From assembly GCA_021775855.1 (NCBI GenBank), contig JAJFGZ010000047.1, positions 1-64,000 of the forward strand: a DNA stretch of 64,000 nt, given 5' to 3'. This stretch comes from Hyphomicrobiales bacterium. Its GTDB lineage: Bacteria > Pseudomonadota > Alphaproteobacteria > Rhizobiales > NORP267. The position numbers were made by a program, and so were the translations under genes. The notes beneath the pieces were generated by a model. That model did no database searches, was not told the DNA's origin, and worked only from the letters and a program-made list of their open reading frames with translations. Below, in pieces: positions 29,430 through 39,490 of the stretch (positions are counted from its first letter, which is position 1; each line of letters begins with the position of its first letter).

Positions 29430-30821
29430 ATGGCAAAAACCCGCACGGAAACAGATTCGTTTGGTCCACTGGATGTCCCGGCCTCCAAATATTACGGCGC
29501 CCAGACAGCGCGCTCCCTGATCAATTTCCGCATCGGCATCGAGACCATGCCTAAATCAATGATCCGGGCGCTCGGGGTCATCAAACAGGCGGCTGCCATA
29601 ACCAATATGGAGCTCGGCGATCTGGACAAGAAGCGCGGCAATGCAATCGTCAAAGCAGCCGGCAGAGTAGCCGCAGGTGAATTCGACGATCATTTTCCGC
29701 TCGCTGTTTGGCAAACCGGGTCAGGGACCCAAACGAACATGAATGCCAATGAAGTGATCGCCAATCTCGCCATCGAAAGTCTCGGCGGCAAATTGGGCAG
29801 CAAGGACCCGGTCCACCCCAACGACCATGTCAATCAGTCGCAATCGTCCAACGATACTTTCCCGACTGCGATGCATATTTCGATCGTTGAGGAAGTCCAC
29901 CACAGTTTGATCCCAGCTTTGACCCTGCTCCAGCGCGAATTGCACCGGAAGGCGAAAAGCTGGCAGAAAATTATCAAGATCGGTCGCACCCATTTGCAGG
30001 ATGCGACGCCGCTCACTTTGGGCCAGGAATTTTCCGGCTACGCCGCGCAGGTTGCGCTCGGGATCGACCGGTTGAAGGACAGTCTCCCCCGCATGCATGC
30101 CCTCGCCCAGGTCGGCACGGCGGTCGGCACCGGTCTGAATACCAAACCGCAATTCGCCAAAAAGTTCGCCGGCCACGTGAAGAAAATCACGAAGCTTCCT
30201 TTCCGTACCGCCGAGAACAAGTTCGAAGCCCTCGCAGCGCACGACGCGCTGGTGGAAATATCGGGAGTATTGAACACCATCGCGGCAGGCCTGTTCAAGA
30301 TTGCCAACGATATCCGCCTGCTCGGTTCGGGTCCTCGATCCGGCCTTGGTGAGCTGGCGCTACCGGAAAACGAGCCCGGATCCTCGATCATGCCCGGGAA
30401 AGTGAACCCCACCCAGTGCGAGGCCATGACTATGGTCTGCGCCCAGGTGATGGGCAACCACACCACTGTATCCATGGCCGGCAGCCAGGGGCATTTTGAA
30501 CTGAACGTGTTCAAGCCCGTCATGGTATTCAACGTCCTGCAATCGATCCAGTTGATTGCCGACGCGTCGGTGTCTTTCACCAACAATTGCGTCAAAGGCA
30601 TTAAACCCGACCGCAAGCGAATTTCAGAATTGATGGAGCTCTCTCTCATGCTGGTGACTGCCCTGGCGCCCCTGATCGGATACGACAAGGCAACCGAGAT
30701 CGCGAAAACGGCGCACAAGAACGGGTCCACCTTGCGTGAGGAGGCCTTGCGCCTTGGATACGTAACGGCGAAACAATATGACGAAACCGTCAGGCCCGAA
30801 AACATGGTCGGACCTAGATAG
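29430..30821 (+). CDS. fumC: Fumarate hydratase class II
   Basis: [62 protein letters not shown]. Confidence 0.98.
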   Translation: MAKTRTETDSFGPLDVPASKYYGAQTARSLINFRIGIETMPKSMIRALGVIKQAAAITNMELGDLDKKRGNAIVKAAGRVAAGEFDDHFPLAVWQTGSGTQTNMNANEVIANLAIESLGGKLGSKDPVHPNDHVNQSQSSNDTFPTAMHISIVEEVHHSLIPALTLLQRELHRKAKSWQKIIKIGRTHLQDATPLTLGQEFSGYAAQVALGIDRLKDSLPRMHALAQVGTAVGTGLNTKPQFAKKFAGHVKKITKLPFRTAENKFEALAAHDALVEISGVLNTIAAGLFKIANDIRLLGSGPRSGLGELALPENEPGSSIMPGKVNPTQCEAMTMVCAQVMGNHTTVSMAGSQGHFELNVFKPVMVFNVLQSIQLIADASVSFTNNCVKGIKPDRKRISELMELSLMLVTALAPLIGYDKATEIAKTAHKNGSTLREEALRLGYVTAKQYDETVRPENMVGPR

Positions 30822-30827
30822 GTTTCG

Positions 30828-31076
30828 ATGGCTGCAACCACCGACGATACTGGAGTAAAGAAACGCTCCGTGACTGTGAATGGTCACGCTACGTCGGTTG
30901 CCCTGGAAGGCGCGTTTTGGCGGGAGTTACATGCGATCGCCGCAGAGCGGGGCGTGTCCGTCAATCAGCTTGTCACAGAAATCGATAACACCCGAACCGG
31001 TGCCAATCTGTCGTCGGTGATCCGGGTTTTTGTCCTGGAGACCCTTCAGCGGGTTCAGGACCGGACAACTGGCTAG
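30828..31076 (+). CDS. Ribbon-helix-helix domain protein
   Basis: KRSVTVNGHATSVALEGAFWRELHAIAAERGVSVNQLVTEIDNTRTGANLSSVIRVFVLETLQ. Confidence 0.88.
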   Translation: MAATTDDTGVKKRSVTVNGHATSVALEGAFWRELHAIAAERGVSVNQLVTEIDNTRTGANLSSVIRVFVLETLQRVQDRTTG

Positions 31077-34000
31077 TTCATCATACCGGCACCTTCTGGC
31101 GATTGGACAGCGGGTTGTTGTCGCGGTTGCTGGTTTCCGACGGGGGCGGATGGTTCATTGTTCAGTCCGCGGGGTGGAACCACGGATGTCTGGCGTTCAG
31201 GCTGACCGACCGGCCCCAGATCTGTTGGTGGAGGCAGATCAGGCACAATACCGGTTTGCTGATCTGGCACTTCGGCCGGCGGCGAATTCAGATCAGCCGA
31301 CGGCGTCCCCTGTGCCGCCTCACGCAACGCATCCTGCACGATTTCGTTCAAGGGCTTACCACCAACCGACGGAGATTTGACAGGAGGTTCTGACGTATCG
31401 GGCAATTCAGAGATTTCGATTTCGGGAGAGGTTTCTACCGGAACGTTTTCAGGTGTGGATGGGACTTGTTCGGTTGCAGTTGGCGTATCCGGTACGGGCT
31501 CGGGCTCATCAACAATTGAAGCTGTACCGGGTACCGGAACGCTTGCCAGACCGGGCGTATCGCCAATGGGATCCAGATTGGCCGACTGAACAGATTCGCT
31601 TTCATCGGGGACAGGCGCGGTTGACTGTTCTTCCGGCACAGATTCCGGCGCAGCTCTGGCAATATTCTCAAACGTTTCCTGCTCCCGTTCTTGCTGTTCA
31701 CGCACATTGGCGCGCGCCTGCTCGAGTTCCGCCAGGCTTTGCTCCATCCGCCGCACCCCGAGCCAACCCGTCAAGGCGGCAACATCCAATGTTGCTGATT
31801 GATCGTTGAGCGGGCCTGTAATCCGACGTCTCACGGCAGGAATATTCCTGATCTCGTTCTCTTCCCCGAGTTGCACGGAAAGCGGCGCAAAATCCCAGTT
31901 GCTGTCGAGGGCGATTTGCGGGATATCGATTTCAAGCGCCCCACGCACGGGCATGGCGTCGCTAACAAGGATGACATTGCGTGCCCGGAGAATACCATTG
32001 GATATGGAGAAAACCGTGTCCACACCGTCGTGGACAAGCGCGCTCTCATCGAGATAATTGCCCAGGATACTGGCAACAATGTCCTCGGAAATTTCCAACG
32101 GAATTTCTTGGTCATCCACGTCGATCAGTATCCGGGAAAATGCGGATGGGTCGAGTCGTGATATATCTCCCGGCCCAACCTGAAGTGCCCCGTCTCCATT
32201 CAGCGACGCGACAACTCCCCGCCAGCTCCGACCCGTGCCGGATACCTGGCCGCTAAGCATAAAGGACCCTTTGGCATAGAAGCCGTCGTCGGGCCGCACG
32301 AGATAGTCCCGCAGATCGCCGCCATCGAGCTTGAGGCGAAACGTAGTTGCAACCTGCCCGCCCCCCTCGCCAGCCAGTTTTAAATCCGCCTCAATGGCGA
32401 CATCACCGCGTTTCGCAGACAGGTTCTCAAAACGAACCTGTTGCTGCGCGGCGACCAAGTCGAACGCAAGCATCTCGACTTCGATTCCGCGCCCAAGCGA
32501 TGCCTTGTCGGCTTCGATCCCCAATGTACCGACAAAATTGTTCAGGGCCGACAGATCGAACGGCGTCGTCGGCCAGCGATCTGCTGAATCTGCGATCGCA
32601 CCGGTATCTTCACCGACAAACAACGTCAGAAACCAAGGCAGGGAAATCGCGCCGGCGGAGATATCGCCGTCGATCCGGGTGGCGGCACCGGTAAGACCGA
32701 GATCGACGTCACCGGATACAGCCGATCCATCGATTTGCCCGGTCATGGATGTTATTTCCAAACCGGTACCCGATGCGATAACAAACCCCTTTAGCGATAC
32801 GGGGATATCGTCGTTCCCTTTCCGGGGAATATTTAGAAGATCAATTACTGGTGTAATATCGCCGCTGGCGAAAACCATGTTCCCCGAAAGCGTCTGTTCT
32901 TCGCCTGGAAACAATGACCCGTTGAAGGCGATTTCGCTACCAAGGAAAACCAGTCCACCGCTTGCCGCCAGAGCTTCGGAAGCACGCCCCTCAAGGGCAA
33001 AATTGAGCGAAGCCGGACCTAGATACCCCGACACATCTCCAAGCCCCAATTGCGCGATGGCTTTCCGCCCTTCGATTTCGTCAGTCGTCAGGTTCGCGGT
33101 AAACTTCCCGTCGGCAAAACTTGCGAGTTCGCCAGCGAAGGTTCCGTCAAACGCAAACACGGTTCCAGCCAGGTCGCCATTCAACTCGAGCGCCAGTTCG
33201 GTTTTTTCGCCAGAACTGTCGGCCGCCAGACTGAAGTCCATGGAAACCGGACTAAGCGCTTCAGCCATCCCACTTGAAATAGAGGAGACGCCGAATACGC
33301 TCTGCAAAAACGGTAGAAATTCGGAAAGGCTTTTAATCTCCATTTGGGTGGAAATCGATCCGTTGGCCTTGTCGAAAATGTCGTCGATCTGACCCCGGCC
33401 TGCAAAACTTGCCCCCAACAGGCTGGCAACATTCAGTTCGTGGATTGTCAGCACATCGCCAGCGACCCCAACATTCACGTTGAGGCCTTCGGCGTTTATT
33501 GACCCGCTCGAAAACGCCTCGGCTGTCAGCCGGACCGCCATATCTCTGCCCGCGAGCAACGCACCCGCAATGCCTTCCAGCCACATTCCTCCAAGTTCGC
33601 GGGCGACGCTCTCGGGTGGAATATAAGTGTCCAGATCAAGGGCGCCAAAATCGAGTGATATTTCAACATCCCCGGGACTATTTCCAAGCGGGTAGGAAAG
33701 TCCCCCGGTAATCCGGTTGCCGTCGATGCTGGCAACCGCATCACGGACGGTGATCCGGTCCGGGGCTGTCGTTACCGCGCCTTCAAATTCGATTTTCGTG
33801 CGTCCGCCACGGGAAAAAATCGGCCCTAGCGAAGACCGGTCGATCCCTACCCAAGCAGCAAGGGCCGTGCCATTCTCACTGTTCAGCCGGATCACGCTGT
33901 CGGCAACAGGCAATGGGCCTGGCTCGAACGTTCCGGCGAGAAAAAAGTCGGTCTCGCCCGGGAGCCGGCTAGCAAACCGTTCCACGATAATCTTGTTTTC

Positions 34001-35209
34001 CCGCACTTGCAGATCGGTGCCCAGATTCTCAATCAAGTTCCCGCCGAGCAATACGCCGTCCGCACTAATAGAGAATTCCAGCGGAAAATCGAGCCGGATA
34101 AACTTGCCGACAAGTTCGCTCAACACCCCTGGCAATTCGACCGGCGAAACGGGCTCACCAGCCGTTTGACCACTACCCATGGCCCGGTCCAGATCGAGTT
34201 GTCGGGCAGACAATATCGCTGAAAATTGTGGATCGGGGTAAAGGCCGGCCCGTGCGGTTCCTGACAGCGATAGGGCCTTGTCGGCAGCACCAATCTCGAT
34301 AGTCAGGTCCCTCAGAAGAAGATCGTCTATACCCCCCGAGATCGCCGCAGTCAGTTTCCAGGGGGTATCGAAACCCGGGCCGCTCGATGCGTCGGTCCAC
34401 CGGGTCCCGTCGTCGAACTCCTGGTCTTCATCGACAGTAGCTGGGGCGCCCGGCGAATTCGCAGAATCCTCCCCCGGTAACCTGTCGATCTCTACTGTGC
34501 CATCAACACTCGCGCGGCCATCTTGAAATGCCACAATGGCATCGAGCGAGATCGAACCCGGATCCACCGACGACATGACGTTGAGTTTGGTGCGCACCCC
34601 GCCGTCCGCCTGCGCCCGCCCGGTCCCGAGACGGAACGCATAGCGAACCAGGCTGGACTCGAACGCACCTTCTAACCGGATCGGGCCCGCAAGGGTTTCG
34701 GCGTTCCCCGATATCGCAATCCCGCTCAGGGTATGCAGTGGCGTTCCGTTCTCCTCGACGAAAACCAGGGTCCCGTCGGTGATTGAAAATTCTCCGACCG
34801 CTATACTTTCGCGGTCGATCCCCGTGTCAAGCCCGGCACCGAATACCGGGCTGCGATCATCCCGCACCGTGAGACTAACAATCGGCTGGGTAAAATTAAC
34901 ATCGAGAATTTCAATACGACCGCGCAAAAACGCGGCAAGTGAAAATTCAGCGGACAGTTCCGGGACAATGAGAATAGGGAACGGCGCATCACCGCGCTGG
35001 ATTTCAAGGCCGGAGATATTGATACTTCCTGTCGGCAGAAAGCGGATGTCGAGTTCCCCGCCAATAGTCGCTTCGGACCCGGTCATCGCGCTGATCCGGA
35101 CTTCAATCTGGGCACGATAATCGGACCAATCGATCAAATACGGCCCCACCAGCGCGGCCACCAGCGCCAGCACAATAGCTACACCCAAACTGAGCAGAAA
35201 GGAATTCAC
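31073..35209 (-). CDS. AsmA family large envelope protein with Pro/Glu-rich C-terminal tail
   Basis: 1378 aa; N-terminal TM then LIDWSDYRAQIEVRISAMTGSEATIGGELDIRFLPTGSINISGLEI; repeated AsmA-like beta segments; C-terminal ~200 aa low complexity. Confidence 0.88.
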   Translation of the reverse strand: MNSFLLSLGVAIVLALVAALVGPYLIDWSDYRAQIEVRISAMTGSEATIGGELDIRFLPTGSINISGLEIQRGDAPFPILIVPELSAEFSLAAFLRGRIEILDVNFTQPIVSLTVRDDRSPVFGAGLDTGIDRESIAVGEFSITDGTLVFVEENGTPLHTLSGIAISGNAETLAGPIRLEGAFESSLVRYAFRLGTGRAQADGGVRTKLNVMSSVDPGSISLDAIVAFQDGRASVDGTVEIDRLPGEDSANSPGAPATVDEDQEFDDGTRWTDASSGPGFDTPWKLTAAISGGIDDLLLRDLTIEIGAADKALSLSGTARAGLYPDPQFSAILSARQLDLDRAMGSGQTAGEPVSPVELPGVLSELVGKFIRLDFPLEFSISADGVLLGGNLIENLGTDLQVRENKIIVERFASRLPGETDFFLAGTFEPGPLPVADSVIRLNSENGTALAAWVGIDRSSLGPIFSRGGRTKIEFEGAVTTAPDRITVRDAVASIDGNRITGGLSYPLGNSPGDVEISLDFGALDLDTYIPPESVARELGGMWLEGIAGALLAGRDMAVRLTAEAFSSGSINAEGLNVNVGVAGDVLTIHELNVASLLGASFAGRGQIDDIFDKANGSISTQMEIKSLSEFLPFLQSVFGVSSISSGMAEALSPVSMDFSLAADSSGEKTELALELNGDLAGTVFAFDGTFAGELASFADGKFTANLTTDEIEGRKAIAQLGLGDVSGYLGPASLNFALEGRASEALAASGGLVFLGSEIAFNGSLFPGEEQTLSGNMVFASGDITPVIDLLNIPRKGNDDIPVSLKGFVIASGTGLEITSMTGQIDGSAVSGDVDLGLTGAATRIDGDISAGAISLPWFLTLFVGEDTGAIADSADRWPTTPFDLSALNNFVGTLGIEADKASLGRGIEVEMLAFDLVAAQQQVRFENLSAKRGDVAIEADLKLAGEGGGQVATTFRLKLDGGDLRDYLVRPDDGFYAKGSFMLSGQVSGTGRSWRGVVASLNGDGALQVGPGDISRLDPSAFSRILIDVDDQEIPLEISEDIVASILGNYLDESALVHDGVDTVFSISNGILRARNVILVSDAMPVRGALEIDIPQIALDSNWDFAPLSVQLGEENEIRNIPAVRRRITGPLNDQSATLDVAALTGWLGVRRMEQSLAELEQARANVREQQEREQETFENIARAAPESVPEEQSTAPVPDESESVQSANLDPIGDTPGLASVPVPGTASIVDEPEPVPDTPTATEQVPSTPENVPVETSPEIEISELPDTSEPPVKSPSVGGKPLNEIVQDALREAAQGTPSADLNSPPAEVPDQQTGIVPDLPPPTDLGPVGQPERQTSVVPPRGLNNEPSAPVGNQQPRQQPAVQSPEGAGMMN

Positions 35210-35279
35210 CTCAACGCCTTACCCAACAAATAAACTGTTCCGCCGCACCAGCCCCCACCAGGAATGTGGGGAATATTTC

Positions 35280-36677
35280 CTAGGGCGCAAATATTTTCCC
35301 CGGATTCAAAATGTTGCCTGGATCGAGCGCGGTTTTTATTGTCTTCATTATTTCGACGCCCGGTCCGTGTTCGTCCACCAGATATTTGATCTTTCCCTGG
35401 CCGATACCATGTTCGCCCGTACAGGTCCCGTCCATCGCGAGCGCGCGTTCAACAAGCCGGTCGAGTATACCGTTCGCCTTACGCATTTCCTCCTCGTCGT
35501 CCGGGTCAACCATCAGTGAGGCGTGGAAATTACCGTCTCCAACATGCCCGACAATCGGGCCGATCAGGCCACTCGCATCGATATCCACTTTCGTCTCGGT
35601 GACGCATTCTGCAAGCCGCGAAATGGGGACGCAAACATCGGTTGCAATCCCCTGCTTGCCCGGCGCCATCTGCACAACGGCCCAATAGGCATCGTGGCGC
35701 GCAGTCCATAATTTGGTCCGGTCCTCGGGGCGCGTTGCCCAATCAAAATTGCTGCCGCCGCAATCATCGGCAATTTCACGAAACATATCCGACTGCTCTT
35801 TTACAGATGCCTCACTACCGTGAAATTCGAGAAAGAGGGTCGGTGTTTCTTTGAGCGTCAGCTTTGAATAAACGTTGCTTGCACGCACCATCACCTCGTC
35901 AAGCAATTCGATTCTGGCAACAGGGATACCAACCTGGATGGCCATAATCGTTGCATTGCATGCGCCTTCCAGGGTTTCGAACGCACAAATGCCGGCGGCA
36001 ATTACTTCCGGAATGCCAAACAGCTTGAGGGTAATCTCGGTCATGATCCCGAGTGTGCCTTCCGACCCAACCAGGAGCCGGGTCAGGTCGTAGCCTGCCG
36101 AAGACTTCTTGGCGCGGCGCGCGGTGCGAACAATCTGCCCGTCAGCCATAACCGCGGTAACGCTGAGCACCACTTCGCGCATGGTACCGTAACGCACCGC
36201 ATTGGTGCCGGACGCGCGGGTGCTGGCCATACCACCGATGCTGGCATTGGCGCCCGGATCGATTGGGAAAAACAGCCCCGTATCGCGAAGATATTCGTTC
36301 AGTTCAACCCGCGTTACACCGGCCTGCACGACACAATCCAGATCTTCGGCGTTAACCGCCAGGATCTGGTTCATCTGGCTGAGATCGATTGACACGCCAC
36401 CAAACGGGGCATTCAATTGCCCTTCAAGCGAGGAACCGGCACCGAACGGAATTACCGGCACATTGCGGCTGGCGCAAATCCGCACGATATCCGCTACTTC
36501 TTCGGTGCTCTGCGCAAACACAACCGCATCAGGCGGCAAATTCTTGTGATACGTTGTGGTATGGCCATGCTGCTCGCGAACCGCTTGCGCCGTCGACACC
36601 CGATCCCCGAAACGTTGGGACAGCACGGCAACCGCCTCGCCCAAGGCGTCACTATCGATTTTTTGACGGATATTCAT
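35280..36677 (-). CDS. FAD-linked oxidase (D-lactate dehydrogenase/glycolate oxidase GlcD-like)
   Basis: VIPFGAGSSLEGQLNAPFGGVSIDLSQMNQIL, GANASIGGMASTRASGTNAVRYGTMREVVL, GEHGIGQGKIKYL; likely start MNIRQKIDSDAL at 36677. Confidence 0.93.
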   Translation of the reverse strand: MNIRQKIDSDALGEAVAVLSQRFGDRVSTAQAVREQHGHTTTYHKNLPPDAVVFAQSTEEVADIVRICASRNVPVIPFGAGSSLEGQLNAPFGGVSIDLSQMNQILAVNAEDLDCVVQAGVTRVELNEYLRDTGLFFPIDPGANASIGGMASTRASGTNAVRYGTMREVVLSVTAVMADGQIVRTARRAKKSSAGYDLTRLLVGSEGTLGIMTEITLKLFGIPEVIAAGICAFETLEGACNATIMAIQVGIPVARIELLDEVMVRASNVYSKLTLKETPTLFLEFHGSEASVKEQSDMFREIADDCGGSNFDWATRPEDRTKLWTARHDAYWAVVQMAPGKQGIATDVCVPISRLAECVTETKVDIDASGLIGPIVGHVGDGNFHASLMVDPDDEEEMRKANGILDRLVERALAMDGTCTGEHGIGQGKIKYLVDEHGPGVEIMKTIKTALDPGNILNPGKIFAP

Positions 36678-36846
36678 TGGAAACGCCTCTCGGGCTCTCT
36701 TGGTTGTTCGAAGGATATTAGACCTAGAACGGCGAGATTGCGAGCCTGATGCCAAGCCTGGCGATAAAATGACCGTGCATTGGAATAACAAAAACAATAT
36801 GCGAGACTTGTTGCAGGACGATTCTGGCAAGCGGGGCAACAGGATC

Positions 36847-37335
36847 ATGGAATTTGAGGCGCCTTTCACCTCGTCCGCAATGCGTGTGGAAAAGGACTGG
36901 ATCGACTATAACGGCCATTTGAACATGGCTTTCTACAATGTCCTTTTCGACCGGGGCATCGATCAAGCCTTTGAATTGGTCGGGCTGGGCCTCGATTATC
37001 TGAGCCGCACCAATGCTTCCTATTTTACCCTCGAAGCCCACGTGACTTACCTCCGTGAACTAAAGCTGGACGATCCCGTCAATGTTTCCCTCCAGCTCCT
37101 CGATTTCGATTCCAAGCGGCTCCACTGCTTCCAGGAAATTCACCACACAGAAGATGGATTTCTGTCTGCTACCTCAGAGACCATGAGCCTGCACGTTGAT
37201 ATGGGCACAAAAAAATCCACCACCTTTCCAGAAGAAATCATGCGCCGGATTGAAGCCATGCACACAGCGCACGGCGCACTGGAGCGAAGGCCCCAGGTCG
37301 GGCACATGATTGGCATCCCCCGAAAATTAGACTAG
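36847..37335 (+). CDS. Hotdog-fold acyl-CoA thioesterase family protein
   Basis: VEKDWIDYNGHLNMAFYNVLFDRGIDQAFE...; likely start MEFEAPFTSSAMRVEKDWIDY at 36847. Confidence 0.8.
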   Translation: MEFEAPFTSSAMRVEKDWIDYNGHLNMAFYNVLFDRGIDQAFELVGLGLDYLSRTNASYFTLEAHVTYLRELKLDDPVNVSLQLLDFDSKRLHCFQEIHHTEDGFLSATSETMSLHVDMGTKKSTTFPEEIMRRIEAMHTAHGALERRPQVGHMIGIPRKLD

Positions 37336-37353
37336 CGATTTGGGACCATCCTC

Positions 37354-38988
37354 ATGCAACATTTCACGTCCCGGATTACCTCGTTTCTAAGCGGACAAAT
37401 TGCACTCAATCTGCGCCAATTTCAGAACCAGCGCTGGGGGCTACTCTGGGGGTTGGCCGTTATCGTGGGATTGTCATGTGGCGGTGTCGCAATACTGTTC
37501 CGGTTCGGTATCGCCGGAGTGCAATTTCTATGGCTCGGCACCATGTCCGAGAGAATCCTCGATATCGCGCATGGACTGCCCTGGTGGTTGATCGTCCTCG
37601 CGCCGGCCTCGGCAGGACTGGTCGTCGGGATATTGCTGCAATGGGCGATGCCATCGCGCCGGGCCGAAGGGGTCGCCGATGTGATCGAGGCGCGCGCCCT
37701 GAAAAATGCAGATATACCGCTCCGCGATGGACTTGTGAGCGCCATCATAACCGTAATTTCGCTCGGCGGCGGGGCCAGTGCCGGGCGCGAAGGCCCCGTG
37801 GTGCATCTTGGTGCAACATTCGCGTCCGCGATCGGGCGCATGTTCGCGCTGACAATTTCCGCCAGACGGATTATTCTGTCGTGCGGCGCAGCGGCGGCGG
37901 TATCCGCGTCCTTCAATGCACCTCTGGCGGGGGTCATCTTTGCCCACGAAATCGTTCTCGGCCATTATTCGCGTGCGGCCTTCATCCCGATCGCCATATC
38001 AAGCGCCACCGCAGCCGTGATATCCAGGCTTTGGTTCGGAGATTTCCCGGCCTTCGTTATCCCGTCCTATCAGATTACATCTTACTGGGAATTCCCGGCT
38101 TTTGCGCTGCTTGGTCTTACCTGTGCGCTGATCGCAATTTCTTTCCAGTACGGAATCGTCATTGCCGATAAATCCGCCCGCAACATCCGGATGCCACTCT
38201 GGCTCCGCCCGGTCATTGGCGGCCTGATGGTCGGTGTGATGGCGATCTGGCTGCCCGAGATTTTGGGCGTTGGCTACGAGGCAACGGACAAAGCCTTGCA
38301 ACAAAATTTGCCGTTTTTCATGCTAATCCTGCTGGCCGCCGGGAAATGCGTCGCGACGGCGATATCGCTCGCCAGCCGGTTTGGCGGCGGGATTTTCAGC
38401 CCCTCGCTCTATATTGGCGCCATGACCGGCAGTGCGTTTGGTTATATCGCGGCAAGTGTCTATCCCGAAATGGCATCAAGCAACGGTCTCTACGCAATTC
38501 TCGGCATGGGGGCGATCGCCGGTTCCGTGCTTGGCGCGCCCATTTCCACGATCCTGATCGTGTTCGAGTTGACCGGCGGTCTCGCCATGTCAATCGCCCT
38601 TCTGGTGACCGTATCGATCAGCTACGCCCTCACCCAGCTGGTCTTTTCCGGCAGCTTCTTCAATTGGCAATTGGCGACGCGAGGGTTGCTTCTTCACGAA
38701 GGCCCGCAAAAAGGGCTGCTCCGGACTATTCCGGTCAGCGATTTTTTATGCTCCCCCGAAGTGGGCGAGGACGCACCAGAAATCGATCTCGAAAACCGGT
38801 CCGGCTGGCTTGTAAAAAACGATACCCTGGAGACCGCCCTGCGCATTATTGATGCCAGCGGGCATTCCCGAATTCCGGTATTCGATGACCACAGCGCAGA
38901 GCATTTTGCCGGCTGGGTGGTCCATGTGGATGCCCTTGAAACCTACAACACGGCCCTGATCCGAGCCAGCCGCGAAGAGCACCACTAG
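37354..38988 (+). CDS. CLC-family chloride channel/transporter with C-terminal CBS region
   Basis: GGGASAGREGPVVHLGATFASAIGR, GAAAAVSASFNAPLAGVIFAHEIVLG, FGGGIFSPSLYIGAMTGSAFG. Confidence 0.95.
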   Translation: MQHFTSRITSFLSGQIALNLRQFQNQRWGLLWGLAVIVGLSCGGVAILFRFGIAGVQFLWLGTMSERILDIAHGLPWWLIVLAPASAGLVVGILLQWAMPSRRAEGVADVIEARALKNADIPLRDGLVSAIITVISLGGGASAGREGPVVHLGATFASAIGRMFALTISARRIILSCGAAAAVSASFNAPLAGVIFAHEIVLGHYSRAAFIPIAISSATAAVISRLWFGDFPAFVIPSYQITSYWEFPAFALLGLTCALIAISFQYGIVIADKSARNIRMPLWLRPVIGGLMVGVMAIWLPEILGVGYEATDKALQQNLPFFMLILLAAGKCVATAISLASRFGGGIFSPSLYIGAMTGSAFGYIAASVYPEMASSNGLYAILGMGAIAGSVLGAPISTILIVFELTGGLAMSIALLVTVSISYALTQLVFSGSFFNWQLATRGLLLHEGPQKGLLRTIPVSDFLCSPEVGEDAPEIDLENRSGWLVKNDTLETALRIIDASGHSRIPVFDDHSAEHFAGWVVHVDALETYNTALIRASREEHH

Positions 38989-39019
38989 GGCCGTGCCCGG
39001 CCGTTCCCCGTCGGCACTG

Positions 39020-39490
39020 TCATTCGCGAACGACTTGATCCCGGTCCCGGTCGAGAAATTCCCGCACGCATTGTAGAGGCGGCAACGCCTCTTCGATCGC
39101 GTCGTTGCCGATCACAGCCACCACCTGATCAAGGATCGGCTGCAGCCGGGCGACCGCCTGGTCACGCGCGCTGCGCCCTTCGGGTGTCAGGCTGACCAGT
39201 TTTCCGCGCCCGTCGGAAGGGTCAGGCCGAACGGAAATAAATCCGCCCGCCGCCAGCTTGTGCAGGGTATTTGTCATCGTGCCTTTGGTGACCTGCATGG
39301 CGCGGGCCAGCGCGAGGGGCGTCCTTTCCCCGCCGAGCCGGGTAAAATGCTGCAATAGCGTAAATTGCGCCATGGTCATACCGGGCGGCAATTCCCGCTC
39401 CAGCCTATTCCGGGCAAGCTGTTCGATGATCCCGATCTCCGTGAAAAAACGATAGATCGGGGGATCGATGGTCCCGTCCGCAGTTTTCAA
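39020..39490 (-). CDS. MarR family transcriptional regulator
   Basis: MTMAQFTLLQHFTRLGGERTPLALARAMQVTKGTMTNTLHKLAAGGFISVRPDPSDGRGKLVSLTPEGR. Confidence 0.94.
   Translation of the reverse strand: MKTADGTIDPPIYRFFTEIGIIEQLARNRLERELPPGMTMAQFTLLQHFTRLGGERTPLALARAMQVTKGTMTNTLHKLAAGGFISVRPDPSDGRGKLVSLTPEGRSARDQAVARLQPILDQVVAVIGNDAIEEALPPLQCVREFLDRDRDQVVRE

Noticed and set aside
32331-33392. 353-aa + strand Ser/Pro-rich ORF
   Set aside because: Antisense to the AsmA gene; composition is a by-product of GC3 bias.
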